NCBI RefSeq assembly: GCF_910585425.1
Contig: NZ_CAJUCP010000031.1
Location: 1-59,481, forward strand
DNA from: an uncultured Acetatifactor sp.
GTDB taxonomy: Bacteria > Bacillota > Clostridia > Lachnospirales > Lachnospiraceae
Direction: 5' to 3'
Length of the DNA stretch: 59,481 bases
Shown here: in pieces, positions 51,216 to 58,910 of the stretch
Position numbering within the stretch: the stretch's first letter is position 1
How the letters are laid out: each line of letters begins with the position of its first letter
Notes under the pieces: model-generated
The model's database searches: none
The model's input: only the letters and a program-made list of their open reading frames with translations
What the model was told of the DNA's origin: nothing
Translations under genes and position numbers: made by a program

Positions 51216-51886
51216 CCCGTCTCCTCCATTGAATAGCCCGCGCCCCGGATCGTCCTGATTTCCACCCGGCTCCCAATCTGCTTGAGCTTCCTGCGCACAA
51301 ATCCGATGTGCGTCCAGACCACGTCGATGCCGGACTCGGAATCCTGCCCCCATATCCTGTCCATCAGATGGCTGGTGGAGAACACGAACCGGGGGTGCCG
51401 CAGGAAGAGCTCCGCCAGCTGGAACTCCTTATTGTTCAGGCGCACCCACTGTTCCCCGCAGCCCAGCATGTACCGGTTGCGGTCCAGGCTCACGTCCCCG
51501 AAGGCCAGAAGCGCCTCCGGGCATCCGGCGTTCCTGCGGGAGAGCGCCTTCACCCTGGCCACGAACTCCCTGCCGGCGAAGGGCTTGGGCAGATAGTCGT
51601 CCGCCCCCGCCTCCAGCCCGGCCACCCGGTCCTCGATCCCCCCTCTGGCGGTCAGCATCAGCACGGGAACCGCGGAGCCGCTCCCCCGGATTCCGGCCAG
51701 CACCTCCATCCCGTCCACCCCGGGCATCATGATGTCCAGCACGATCACGTCATAGGCCGCGCCCCGGAACCGCTCCAGCGCCTCCTCCCCGTCATGGACC
51801 ACGTCCACGGAGAATCTGTTCTTTTCCAGCAGGAATTTCAGGGCCCCGGCAAGCTCCACCTCGTCCTCTGCAATTAAAATACGCAT
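51209..51886 (-). CDS. OmpR-type response regulator
   Basis: 225 residues; ATG at 51886 with GAGGTATAAAAT. The receiver domain has the acidic pair in IAEDE, phospho-acceptor Asp51 (IVLDIMMPG), Thr in MLTARGG and Lys in LPKPF. The C-terminal winged helix (about 125-225) ends the protein. An inverted repeat at 51921-51939 in the leader may be an operator. Confidence 0.96.
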   Translation of the reverse strand: MRILIAEDEVELAGALKFLLEKNRFSVDVVHDGEEALERFRGAAYDVIVLDIMMPGVDGMEVLAGIRGSGSAVPVLMLTARGGIEDRVAGLEAGADDYLPKPFAGREFVARVKALSRRNAGCPEALLAFGDVSLDRNRYMLGCGEQWVRLNNKEFQLAELFLRHPRFVFSTSHLMDRIWGQDSESGIDVVWTHIGFVRRKLKQIGSRVEIRTIRGAGYSMEETGC

Positions 51887-51920
51887 ATTTTATACCTCAA
51901 TTTCGTCTATTTTCAAATCC

Positions 51921-51939
51921 CCGGGACGACATGTCCCGG
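51921..51939. promoter_or_regulatory. Inverted repeat upstream of the response regulator gene
   Basis: CCGGGAC and GTCCCGG flank a five-base loop, 35 bases before the start codon; either an operator or a leader hairpin. Confidence 0.45.
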
Positions 51940-52005
51940 ATTCAAGCTTACCCCGAACCTGAATCCCATGTCAATACTCCGGGCAAAACAAGTACGTAAT
52001 GTAAA

Positions 52006-52033
52006 TTGCTTTTTTCTGTGAATATGTTATAAT
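52006..52033 (+). promoter_or_regulatory. Promoter of the hybrid kinase gene
   Basis: TTGCTT (52006-52011) and TATAAT (52028-52033), spacer 16. A second TATAAT occurs at 52099-52104 without a good -35 box. Confidence 0.6.
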
Positions 52034-52034
52034 A

Positions 52035-52059
52035 TTGACTCAGAAGGGAACTGAGTCAA
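52035..52059. promoter_or_regulatory. Inverted repeat at the start site of the hybrid kinase gene
   Basis: Perfect 9-bp arms TTGACTCAG and CTGAGTCAA with a seven-base loop, directly after the -10 box. It is followed by CTTTTG, and by a second hairpin (GTGCGC/GCGCAC, about 52073-52088). It may be an operator or part of a structured leader. Confidence 0.5.
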
Positions 52060-52145
52060 CTTTTGATTCCATGTGCGCCGAAGCGCACGAAATTATGGTA
52101 TAATATCTTTGTCAATAAAGAACCTCTTACAGTGAAAGGACAAGC

Positions 52146-54710
52146 ATGGAAACCCGCAAAATCAAGAATGGACATCGCACAACCTATTTTCTAATCGGAA
52201 GCTTCACCCTGCTGCTGCTGATCAGCATAGGGGCCTTCATCTGCCTGGGCCGCTATATCAGCAGGGAGAGCGAAAAATCCATCCATACAGTTGGCGATCT
52301 GTACATGGCCGGCATCAACAACCATATCACAGCCCATTTCCGCACACTGATCGAGCTGAAATTGGAGCAGGCCGAAGCGATAGTGGAGGTAGTCCCGTCA
52401 GATATGGCCGACAGGGACGAGCTGTACCAGGAGCTGGTCTACAGGTCCAACGTCAGGAACTTCAATTACCTGGCCCTGTATTCCGAGGACGGGAAAATGG
52501 AGATGCTGGACGGGAACCCCATCCAGCTTGCGGATCCGGATTCCTTCCGGGAGTCCCTCCTGCGCCGCGAGAAAAAGATAGCCGTGGGCTATGATTCCCT
52601 GGGCACCGAGGTGGTCATCCTGGGCATCAGCGCGGAATATCCCATGGAAAACGGCGAGGCATGCATGGCCCTGGTGGCCGCCGTCCCCATAGACTACATC
52701 AGCGCCATGCTGGGCACGGACGAGGAGAACGCCCTGATATCCTCCAACATCATCCGCAAGGACGGCAGCTTCATCATCAGCGATACGGGCATGGACTACA
52801 AGGATTACTTCGAAAGCCTGTACCAGCGGTATCCGGCCAGCGACCACCGGAAGATAGATGCTTATGTCCGGGAACTTTCCGATGCCATGGAAAAGAAGGA
52901 GAGCTATTCCACCGTCCTGGATTTGGGGAACACCAGCCAGCAGATCTATTGTACGCTGCTCCCCTATTCGGAATGGCATCTGGTGACAGTGCTGCCCTTC
53001 GGCCCCCTGAACGAAACCGTGGAGAGCCTCAACGCAAACCGGACCTTCGCCACTGTGCTGGTGGGCTTCATCATCCTCACAGTGCTGCTGGTCATCTTCT
53101 ATATCTATTTCCGGATGACCTGCAAACAGCTCAGGGATCTGGAAGCGGCCCGCGAGGAAGCCCTGGCGGCCACCCGGGCCAAGAGCACCTTCCTCTCCAA
53201 TATGAGCCATGACATCCGCACGCCCATGAACGCCATCGTGGGCATGACCGCCATCGCCACGGCCCATATCGACGAAAAGGATCAGGTGATGAACTGCCTG
53301 AAGAAGATTACCCTGTCCGGCAAGCATCTGCTGGGCCTGATCAACGATGTGCTGGACATGTCCAAAATCGAGAGCGGCAAGATGACCCTGACCGCGGAGC
53401 GGGTCTCTCTCCAGGAGGCGATCGAGGGCGTGGTGGGCATCGTGCAGCCTCAGGTAAAGGGGAAGAGCCAGAACTTCAACGTCCATATCCACAATATCAT
53501 ATCGGAGGACGTATACTGCGACAGCGTCCGCCTGAACCAGGTCCTGCTGAACCTCCTGTCCAATGCCGTGAAATATACCCAGGAGGGCGGCCTGATCCAG
53601 CTCTCCCTGTACCAGGAGGAGAATCCCCCCGAAAAGGGCGAGAATTATGTCCGGACACATATCACCGTGGCGGACAATGGCACCGGAATGTCCGGGGAAT
53701 TCCTGAAGCATGTCTTCGACTCCTATTCCAGGGTGGACACCATGCGCGTGCACAAGACGGAAGGGGCGGGGCTGGGCATGGCGATTACGAAGCACATCGT
53801 GGATGCCATGGACGGCAAGATTACCGTGGAGAGCGAGCTGAACAAGGGATCCAGGTTCCAGGTGATCCTGGATCTGGAAAAGGCCGAGCCCTCAGAAGTG
53901 GACATGATCCTTCCCGCCTGGAAAATGCTGGTGGTGGATGACGACGAGACCCTGTGCCGCACAGCGGTGGATGCCCTGGATTCCATCGGCATCCAGGCCG
54001 ACTGGACCATGAGCGGGGAGGGCGCCATCAACATGGTGGAGAAGCATCATCAAGCCCGCGACGACTATCAGATAATCATGCTGGACTGGAAGCTTCCGGG
54101 CATGGACGGCCTTTCGGTTGCCAGACAGATCCGGCGGATCGTGGGCGATGACATGCCCATCATCCTGATCTCCGCCTACGACTGGAGCGAATTGGAGGCG
54201 GACGCAAAGGAGGCCGGCATTAACGGTTTCATCTCCAAGCCTCTGTTCAAGTCCACCCTGTTCTATGGACTGAAAAAATATATGGATGTGGAGGACCTGC
54301 AGGCCGCGGAGGGCAGCCAGGCAGAGCTGGCCGGACGGCGGGTGCTGGTGGCCGAGGACAATGAACTGAACTGGGAGATCTTGCAGGCGCTGCTGTCTGA
54401 TATCGGCATAGAACCGGAATGGGCGGAGAACGGGCAGATCTGCCTGGAGAAATTCCGGGCGTCCGCGCCGGGACATTACGACATCATCCTGATGGATGTC
54501 CGCATGCCTGTGATGAACGGCTATGAGGCCACGGAGGGCATCCGCGCTTCCGGGCATCCGGATGCCGCCGCCATCCCCATCATCGCCATGACCGCAGACG
54601 CCTTCTCGGAGGACATCAAGCGATGCCTGGACTGCGGCATGAATGCCCATACCGCCAAGCCGATCAACTTCGACGAGGTAATCGTACTGCTGAAAAAATA
54701 CATCTTATAG
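52146..54710 (+). CDS. Hybrid sensor histidine kinase with two receiver domains
   Basis: 854 residues; ATG after AAAGGACAAGC. Membrane helices at about 14-34 and 300-320 enclose a Cache-type outer sensor domain. HisKA has His near 353 (NMSHDIRTPMNAIVG), HATPase_c carries LLNLLSNAVKYT and GAGLGMAI. Two receiver domains follow: Asp near 646 (IIMLDWKLPG, the first opening LVVDDDE) and Asp near 783 (IILMDVRMP, opening LVAEDNE). No DNA-binding output. The first receiver has GMDG spacing typical of phosphorelay kinases. Phosphotransfer partner not nearby. Confidence 0.95.
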   Translation: METRKIKNGHRTTYFLIGSFTLLLLISIGAFICLGRYISRESEKSIHTVGDLYMAGINNHITAHFRTLIELKLEQAEAIVEVVPSDMADRDELYQELVYRSNVRNFNYLALYSEDGKMEMLDGNPIQLADPDSFRESLLRREKKIAVGYDSLGTEVVILGISAEYPMENGEACMALVAAVPIDYISAMLGTDEENALISSNIIRKDGSFIISDTGMDYKDYFESLYQRYPASDHRKIDAYVRELSDAMEKKESYSTVLDLGNTSQQIYCTLLPYSEWHLVTVLPFGPLNETVESLNANRTFATVLVGFIILTVLLVIFYIYFRMTCKQLRDLEAAREEALAATRAKSTFLSNMSHDIRTPMNAIVGMTAIATAHIDEKDQVMNCLKKITLSGKHLLGLINDVLDMSKIESGKMTLTAERVSLQEAIEGVVGIVQPQVKGKSQNFNVHIHNIISEDVYCDSVRLNQVLLNLLSNAVKYTQEGGLIQLSLYQEENPPEKGENYVRTHITVADNGTGMSGEFLKHVFDSYSRVDTMRVHKTEGAGLGMAITKHIVDAMDGKITVESELNKGSRFQVILDLEKAEPSEVDMILPAWKMLVVDDDETLCRTAVDALDSIGIQADWTMSGEGAINMVEKHHQARDDYQIIMLDWKLPGMDGLSVARQIRRIVGDDMPIILISAYDWSELEADAKEAGINGFISKPLFKSTLFYGLKKYMDVEDLQAAEGSQAELAGRRVLVAEDNELNWEILQALLSDIGIEPEWAENGQICLEKFRASAPGHYDIILMDVRMPVMNGYEATEGIRASGHPDAAAIPIIAMTADAFSEDIKRCLDCGMNAHTAKPINFDEVIVLLKKYIL

Positions 54711-54720
54711 GACAGACGGC

Positions 54721-56100
54721 TCACCGTATCTTTGCAAGCGCTTCCCTGGACAATATCTTCCGGATGTTCAGCGCGAAGAGCGAAGTGGCTACCGTGGCCG
54801 AGATGGCGTCCGACACGGGCTCCGCCCAGTAGACGCCCATCACCCCCATGAACCGGGGCAGGATAAGGGCCAGTGGAATCAGCAGGATGATTTTCCGCAG
54901 CACCGCGATGAAGAGCGAAATCTTCGCCTGCCCCAGCGCCAGGAAGGTGGGCTGGATGCCGTTCTGCAGCCCGAACACCAGCATGCCCGCCATGAAAATC
55001 GGCATCACCTTCCCGGTCAGCGCCACCAGCTCCGCCTCATTGGTAAAGAACCCCGCGTAGAACCGGGGGAAAATCATGCTGGTGGCCGTTGTCAGGAGCC
55101 GGAACCCAAAGCACATGCCTATCATCCAGCCGTAGAGCTTTTTCACCCTCCTGAAATTCTGCGCCCCGTAGTTGTAACTGATGATGGGCGTCATTCCCTG
55201 GGTGAAGCCGTTGATGGGCGCTGAGAACAGCTGCATGACGCTCTGCATGATCGTCAGGGATCCCACATGCATATCCCCGCCGTAGGCCTGCAGCCCATGG
55301 TTCAGCACGATGCTGATGAAGCTCTCCGTGGCATTCATGATAAAGGGAGAGATGCCCAGGGAGAACACGCTTCCCAGTACCTTCCCCTCCAGCCGCATGC
55401 AGCTCTTCCTGATCTTCAGGGAGGATCTCCTGCCCATCAGGAAAGACACCACCCAGGCCGCGCTGAGCCCCTGGGATATCACAGTGGCCACCGCCGCGCC
55501 CTTCACCCCCATGCCAAGCCCGAAGATGAACACAGGATCCAGGATGATGTTCGCCACCGCCCCGATCAGCACGGAGAGCATGGCCGTCCTGGGCTGGCTC
55601 TGGCAGATGATGAAGGCGTTCAGCCCAAGGGCCATCTCCACGAACAGCGTCCCTGCCAGGTAGATGGACAGATAGTCCGTGGCATAGCCAATCGTGGCGT
55701 CGCTGGCGCCGAACATGTACAGCAGGGGCCTCTGGAACAGATAGAAGAATGTCATCAGCGCCACCGCGCACAGCAGCAGGAAGCTGACGCTGTTGCCCAG
55801 GATCTTCTCCGCCCGCTCCCTGTCCCCCTTCCCCAGCCAGATGGCCGCCAGGGGAGCCGCACCGTTGCTGATGAACGCGGAAAAGGCGGAGATGAACACC
55901 GTGATGCAGAAGGTGACGCCTACGCCTGTGAGGGCATTGGCTCCCACGCCCTCCATATGCCCGATGTAGATCCGGTCGATGATGCTGTATAAGATATTGA
56001 TGATCTGGGCCAGGATGGCGGGCAGGGTCATGCTGGCCATGAGCTTGCCGATGGATTCCGTCGCCATCCTCTCTTCCCTTGTCTTGTCCGTCGCTGCCAT
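54721..56100 (-). CDS. MATE family efflux transporter
   Basis: 459 residues from ATG 56100 (AAGGAG lies 14 bases upstream; an ATG at 56067 is another choice). Twelve membrane segments of the MATE fold: LPAILAQIINILYSIIDRIYIG in the first half and QGMTPIISYNYGAQNFRRVKK in the second. Exports drugs or metabolites using H+ or Na+. Convergent with the hybrid kinase gene, whose stop is only 11 bases away. Confidence 0.94.
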   Translation of the reverse strand: MAATDKTREERMATESIGKLMASMTLPAILAQIINILYSIIDRIYIGHMEGVGANALTGVGVTFCITVFISAFSAFISNGAAPLAAIWLGKGDRERAEKILGNSVSFLLLCAVALMTFFYLFQRPLLYMFGASDATIGYATDYLSIYLAGTLFVEMALGLNAFIICQSQPRTAMLSVLIGAVANIILDPVFIFGLGMGVKGAAVATVISQGLSAAWVVSFLMGRRSSLKIRKSCMRLEGKVLGSVFSLGISPFIMNATESFISIVLNHGLQAYGGDMHVGSLTIMQSVMQLFSAPINGFTQGMTPIISYNYGAQNFRRVKKLYGWMIGMCFGFRLLTTATSMIFPRFYAGFFTNEAELVALTGKVMPIFMAGMLVFGLQNGIQPTFLALGQAKISLFIAVLRKIILLIPLALILPRFMGVMGVYWAEPVSDAISATVATSLFALNIRKILSREALAKIR

Positions 56101-56308
56101 GTGGTATATCCGGCTCCTTTCCATTGATAAACTGTAAAATCCCATGAATTCCATGCGCAGTATCCATCATAGCACAATCGAATCCCCGGTACAAGAAATT
56201 TATGCCGCATATATTCTGCATGGACGGCCTGCCGCATGCCCATCCCGGCTCCGAACCGTCCCTTACCGTAAATCAGCGCTCTGTTTTCGTTTCAGCGTCT
56301 GCATATTC

Positions 56309-56891
56309 TTAGAGATTCTTTTCCATATACCCGCATGTAAACGGGAAGAAATCGAATTTCTTCGTCCCGGTATGCACAAAGCCAAACGACTCGTACCATT
56401 TTCTCAACACTTTGTTCTCTTCCACAATGCCTATGTTTATCTTATCACAATATATACTGCATAACGATTTCACTTGCCGTGAAACCAGACTGCATAACGC
56501 TGACTGGTTCAATCGCATGATTACATTAGGCAGTATTCAGCGTTATGCAGTATAATGCCCCGGCAGCCTTAAATGCATCCCTCAGAAGTTCCTCCCCAAT
56601 CCCATTGTGCCGGTATGCAGGCATGACGCATAAATTGTTCAACTCGCACGCCTTGTTTTCCTGTAATAGCAAGGAATAGTATCCAACAATGGTTCCCTTC
56701 TCCCAAAATGCGTACATGAGTCTATGCTCTTTCGCCAAATGCCATTCCAATCGTTCTTCTGTGGTTGCAAATGCTGTAAATCTCGGCGCGTTTTCGACAG
56801 TAAATCCAAATTCGATCGCAACTGTGGAAAAGCTTTCCCTGATCACTTTTACGCATTCAGCAATATCTTTCTCAGCTACTTCTTTTATCAT
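56309..56891 (-). pseudogene. GNAT acetyltransferase gene split by a 98-bp MITE
   Basis: A GNAT protein begins at ATG 56891 (GAGGTG upstream) and contains the acetyl-CoA motif (MPAYRHNGIGEELLRDAFKAAG). The frame then runs into an insert and ends at TAA near 56526. The missing C-terminal part (KINIGIVEENKVLRKWYESFGFVHTGTKKFDFF) follows in the same strand down to 56309. Removing the element at 56455-56552 plus one TA repeat restores one open frame (ALYCDKINIG...) of about 160 residues. So the gene was intact before the insertion and should now be inactive. Confidence 0.85.
56455..56552. mobile_element. 98-bp MITE with 12-bp terminal inverted repeats and TA target duplication
   Basis: Terminal repeats TACTGCATAACG and CGTTATGCAGTA are perfect, and TA stands on both sides (56453-56454 and 56553-56554), as in IS630/Tc1-mariner-type elements. 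CTGCATAACG also occurs internally at 56490-56499, so the element contains two direct and one inverted copy. It carries no gene. Confidence 0.85.
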
Positions 56892-56899
56892 AATAAACA

Positions 56900-57161
56900 C
56901 CTCATCAAATCCTATTTTATATAAGTATCAGCAAACGAAAACCTTTAACCGCCAAAAAACGCCTGGTTACTCCTGCCATACTTTAATTATACATAAAATC
57001 CCTGTCTTTACAATAAATTTCGAGCGAAACAATACTTATATCCAGAGTGAAGGAATTAATCAGGATTTCGGAATTTATGATTGCCCGGATGATTTACTTA
57101 AAGAACATCATCAGGAAATGTCAGTATTAAAAGCCATAAATCCCATTTTATCAACAACCCC
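56900..57161. other. AT-rich stretch with possible gene debris
   Basis: Low-GC region with no intact gene. A plus-strand frame around 57020-57150 reads in part like a protein (for example IYDCPDDLLKEHHQEMSVLK) but has no start or ribosome site, so it may be debris. Confidence 0.3.
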
Positions 57162-57200
57162 AAAAAAGGCAGCCGCCCGGTCAAAGCGGTTTGCCTTTTC
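57162..57200. terminator. Bidirectional terminator
   Basis: A stem of GGCAGCCGC and GCGGTTTGCC is flanked by TTTT on the plus strand and by a run of T (six) on the minus strand. It may end the toxin transcript from the right. Confidence 0.6.
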
Positions 57201-57245
57201 CTGTCCCCGTTCTCTTACTCGCCCCTGCGAAACAAACTAAAGCGT

Positions 57246-57344
57246 GACAATTTCAGCGAAAAGGAACTAAGACAGACAGCCGACATTCTAAATTGTGATT
57301 TCAAGGGGTTATTTGTAATGAGAGATACCGGAGAAGAAATATAA
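57246..57344 (+). pseudogene. 3' remnant of an XRE regulator gene
   Basis: A 32-codon open stretch reading DNFSEKELRQTADILNCDFKG and ending TGEEI is the usual C-terminus of small XRE regulators of mobile elements. The rest of the gene is missing upstream. Confidence 0.5.
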
Positions 57345-57351
57345 AAACTTC

Positions 57352-57380
57352 TTGCGTCCATTCCCGGAATGTGCTATAGT
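57352..57380 (+). promoter_or_regulatory. Promoter of the putative antisense RNA
   Basis: TTGCGT (57352-57357) and TATAGT (57375-57380), spacer 17. No plausible coding sequence follows on this strand. Confidence 0.6.
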
Positions 57381-57386
57381 AATCAT

Positions 57387-57496
57387 AGAAAAGGGAAAGC
57401 CATAGAAGCGGCTCTACCCTCCGAATAAGCTAAACTTCCCAGCTAGAAGCCGGGCGGCCGTCACTATTGGTAGTAGTGGCGGCTATTTCCTTTTTC
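57387..57496 (+). ncRNA. Putative antisense RNA (antitoxin) of the type I locus
   Basis: About 110 bases start after the promoter at 57352-57380 and end at a stem-loop (GCCGTCACTA with TAGTGGCGGC, 57457-57483) followed by TATTTCCTTTTT. The 3' end overlaps the stop codon and 3' region of the toxin gene on the other strand. This is the layout of RatA/TxpA and Fst par loci (family knowledge). Ends are inferred. Confidence 0.55.
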
Positions 57497-57578
57497 CCCT
57501 AAAGATTGTGTAGCACAACCCAATCAGGGCAACAATGAATATTCCAATCTGAATCAGATCAGAGTATGTAACATACAT
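57483..57578 (-). CDS. Putative holin-like toxin (31 aa), type I toxin-antitoxin
   Basis: 31 residues, MYVTYSDLIQIG opening, then one hydrophobic helix (IFIVALIGLCYTIF) and a basic RGKRK end. This fits the putative holin-like/TxpA toxin group that inserts in the membrane. ATG at 57578 with AAGGAGG eight bases upstream. Its 3' end overlaps the antisense transcript, and its leader can fold two ways (57585-57623). Confidence 0.7.
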   Translation of the reverse strand: MYVTYSDLIQIGIFIVALIGLCYTIFRGKRK

Positions 57579-57584
57579 TGCATC

Positions 57585-57623
57585 ACCCTCCTTTCTTTCG
57601 TCTGGAGGGTTACTTGACCCTCC
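57585..57623 (-). promoter_or_regulatory. Switchable leader of the toxin gene
   Basis: On the minus strand GGAGGGT (57623-57617), ACCCTCC (57610-57604) and a second GGAGGGT (57591-57585, which contains the ribosome site) follow each other. The middle block can pair with either copy, so the site is either free or blocked. Confidence 0.6.
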
Positions 57624-57757
57624 GTTAAAGCAAGAGGGTAGGAGCCGCCAAAAGCGGTTCCCAAAGCAAATCCCGGCAGTGACGCATTACAAGGGATGCC
57701 TGACCTGCCCTTGTTCGTCTGTGGGTCATCGGGTATATTCAACTGGCCAGATATTCC

Positions 57758-58225
57758 TTACTCAAACTCACCAATGATACTTCCTTTTTGGATGATATGC
57801 TTTTCCGCCTTTTTCAGAAAATTTCTTTTCGTAGAGTTGGCACTTATATTTATTTCACACTCCAGGGAATAGACTGTAAAACGGTAAATATGCTTTTTCC
57901 CTTTCGGCGGCTTCGGCCCTGCATAACGGTGCAGACCATATCCTATCCCCTGGCGGGCATTCCTCAACATTGGCACAGCCTTTCCAGCCGGAATGTTTCC
58001 TTTTATTTTATCAGCGGCGGGTATGTTCCATATGATCCAATGCGTAAAATCCTTAACCGGATGCGATAAATCTTCCAATGTAACAGCGAGAGTTTTCGCA
58101 TTCGGGGATAAGTTCTTAATTACAAATTCCGGCGATTTATCCTGCCCCCGCCCTGTATATTCCATGGGAAATCTGCTTCCGTTATCCATGCCGATACACT
58201 GAAATTCCAAAACATCATTATTCAT
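57758..58225 (-). CDS. YbhB/YbcL family (PEBP) Raf kinase inhibitor-like protein
   Basis: 155 residues; ATG at 58225 after GGGAGG. The PEBP fold: VTLEDLSHPVKDFTHWIIWNIP, with the ligand-site His, and GYGLHRYAGPKPPKGKKHIYRF. No signal peptide, so cytoplasmic. Ligand and role are unknown in bacteria. Its codon use and GC are lower than in most of the window, in line with the right end being accessory DNA. Confidence 0.9.
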   Translation of the reverse strand: MNNDVLEFQCIGMDNGSRFPMEYTGRGQDKSPEFVIKNLSPNAKTLAVTLEDLSHPVKDFTHWIIWNIPAADKIKGNIPAGKAVPMLRNARQGIGYGLHRYAGPKPPKGKKHIYRFTVYSLECEINISANSTKRNFLKKAEKHIIQKGSIIGEFE

Positions 58226-58349
58226 AATTCCTCCCATTATCTTTCATCCACTTTTCAGAGCCGCACCCGTCCATAGTGGCTGCCAATGTTCTTAAACGCA
58301 GTCCGCAGAAGCAAAGTTTTATACGCCTCTGCGGAATAGGGTGTATAGA

Positions 58350-58895
58350 TTATATCTTCATATCCAGCCCTTCCGCCATGCCGGATTTCCCGGACACCAT
58401 TGACGTGATGCTCTCATCCGCAAAAATCTCATCCAGCACATCAGACGGAATCTGATTGCCATGCGTCCATCCAGGCACCTTTTCTTTCACGGCACTGGCT
58501 ACTTTTCTTCCAATGCTTATTTCCAACTGCTGTAATGTCCATGATGCTGCTGAACGGTCACCTACTTTCAGCGTCTTATAATAATTATTTTTAATACGGG
58601 CAGATGCCTCCCATTCGTCTCCACTTTCCCCTGACATTCCGTTATACTTGTAATACGCTTTTTTCACATCATCCAAAACAAGCTGCTTCATCTCATCAGA
58701 CACTTTTATGATCCTTCTGCTATTGGCTGTGATTCTCATCCCTTCCACGCCATAAGAATTTTTACGGTGGCCGGTAAGGAAATCCTCCAAAGTATTCCTG
58801 CCGCCCGCACCGGAACGCCTTGCCCCGGCGAAAGGTGTATCTGTCCTGCCGGACAAAAGCTGCCAGATTCCCTGGCTGTTATTTCCTATACGCAT
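58350..58895 (-). CDS. Hypothetical protein, 181 aa
   Basis: 181 residues; ATG at 58895 after AAGGAGG. Begins MRIGNNSQGIWQLLSG, then a Gly/Arg-rich segment and a charged helical region (YYKYNGMSGESGDEW). No signal peptide or membrane segment. It lies 15 bases behind the DUF6033-type gene and is probably co-transcribed. Family not known to me. Confidence 0.7.
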   Translation of the reverse strand: MRIGNNSQGIWQLLSGRTDTPFAGARRSGAGGRNTLEDFLTGHRKNSYGVEGMRITANSRRIIKVSDEMKQLVLDDVKKAYYKYNGMSGESGDEWEASARIKNNYYKTLKVGDRSAASWTLQQLEISIGRKVASAVKEKVPGWTHGNQIPSDVLDEIFADESITSMVSGKSGMAEGLDMKI

Positions 58896-58910
58896 GATAA
58901 AACCCTCCTT

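Noticed and set aside
57554..57742. 62-codon minus-strand frame overlapping the toxin leader
   Set aside because: It reads through the structured leader, ends in a few residues from another ATG of the toxin gene and has no domain; the 31-codon holin-like frame is better supported.
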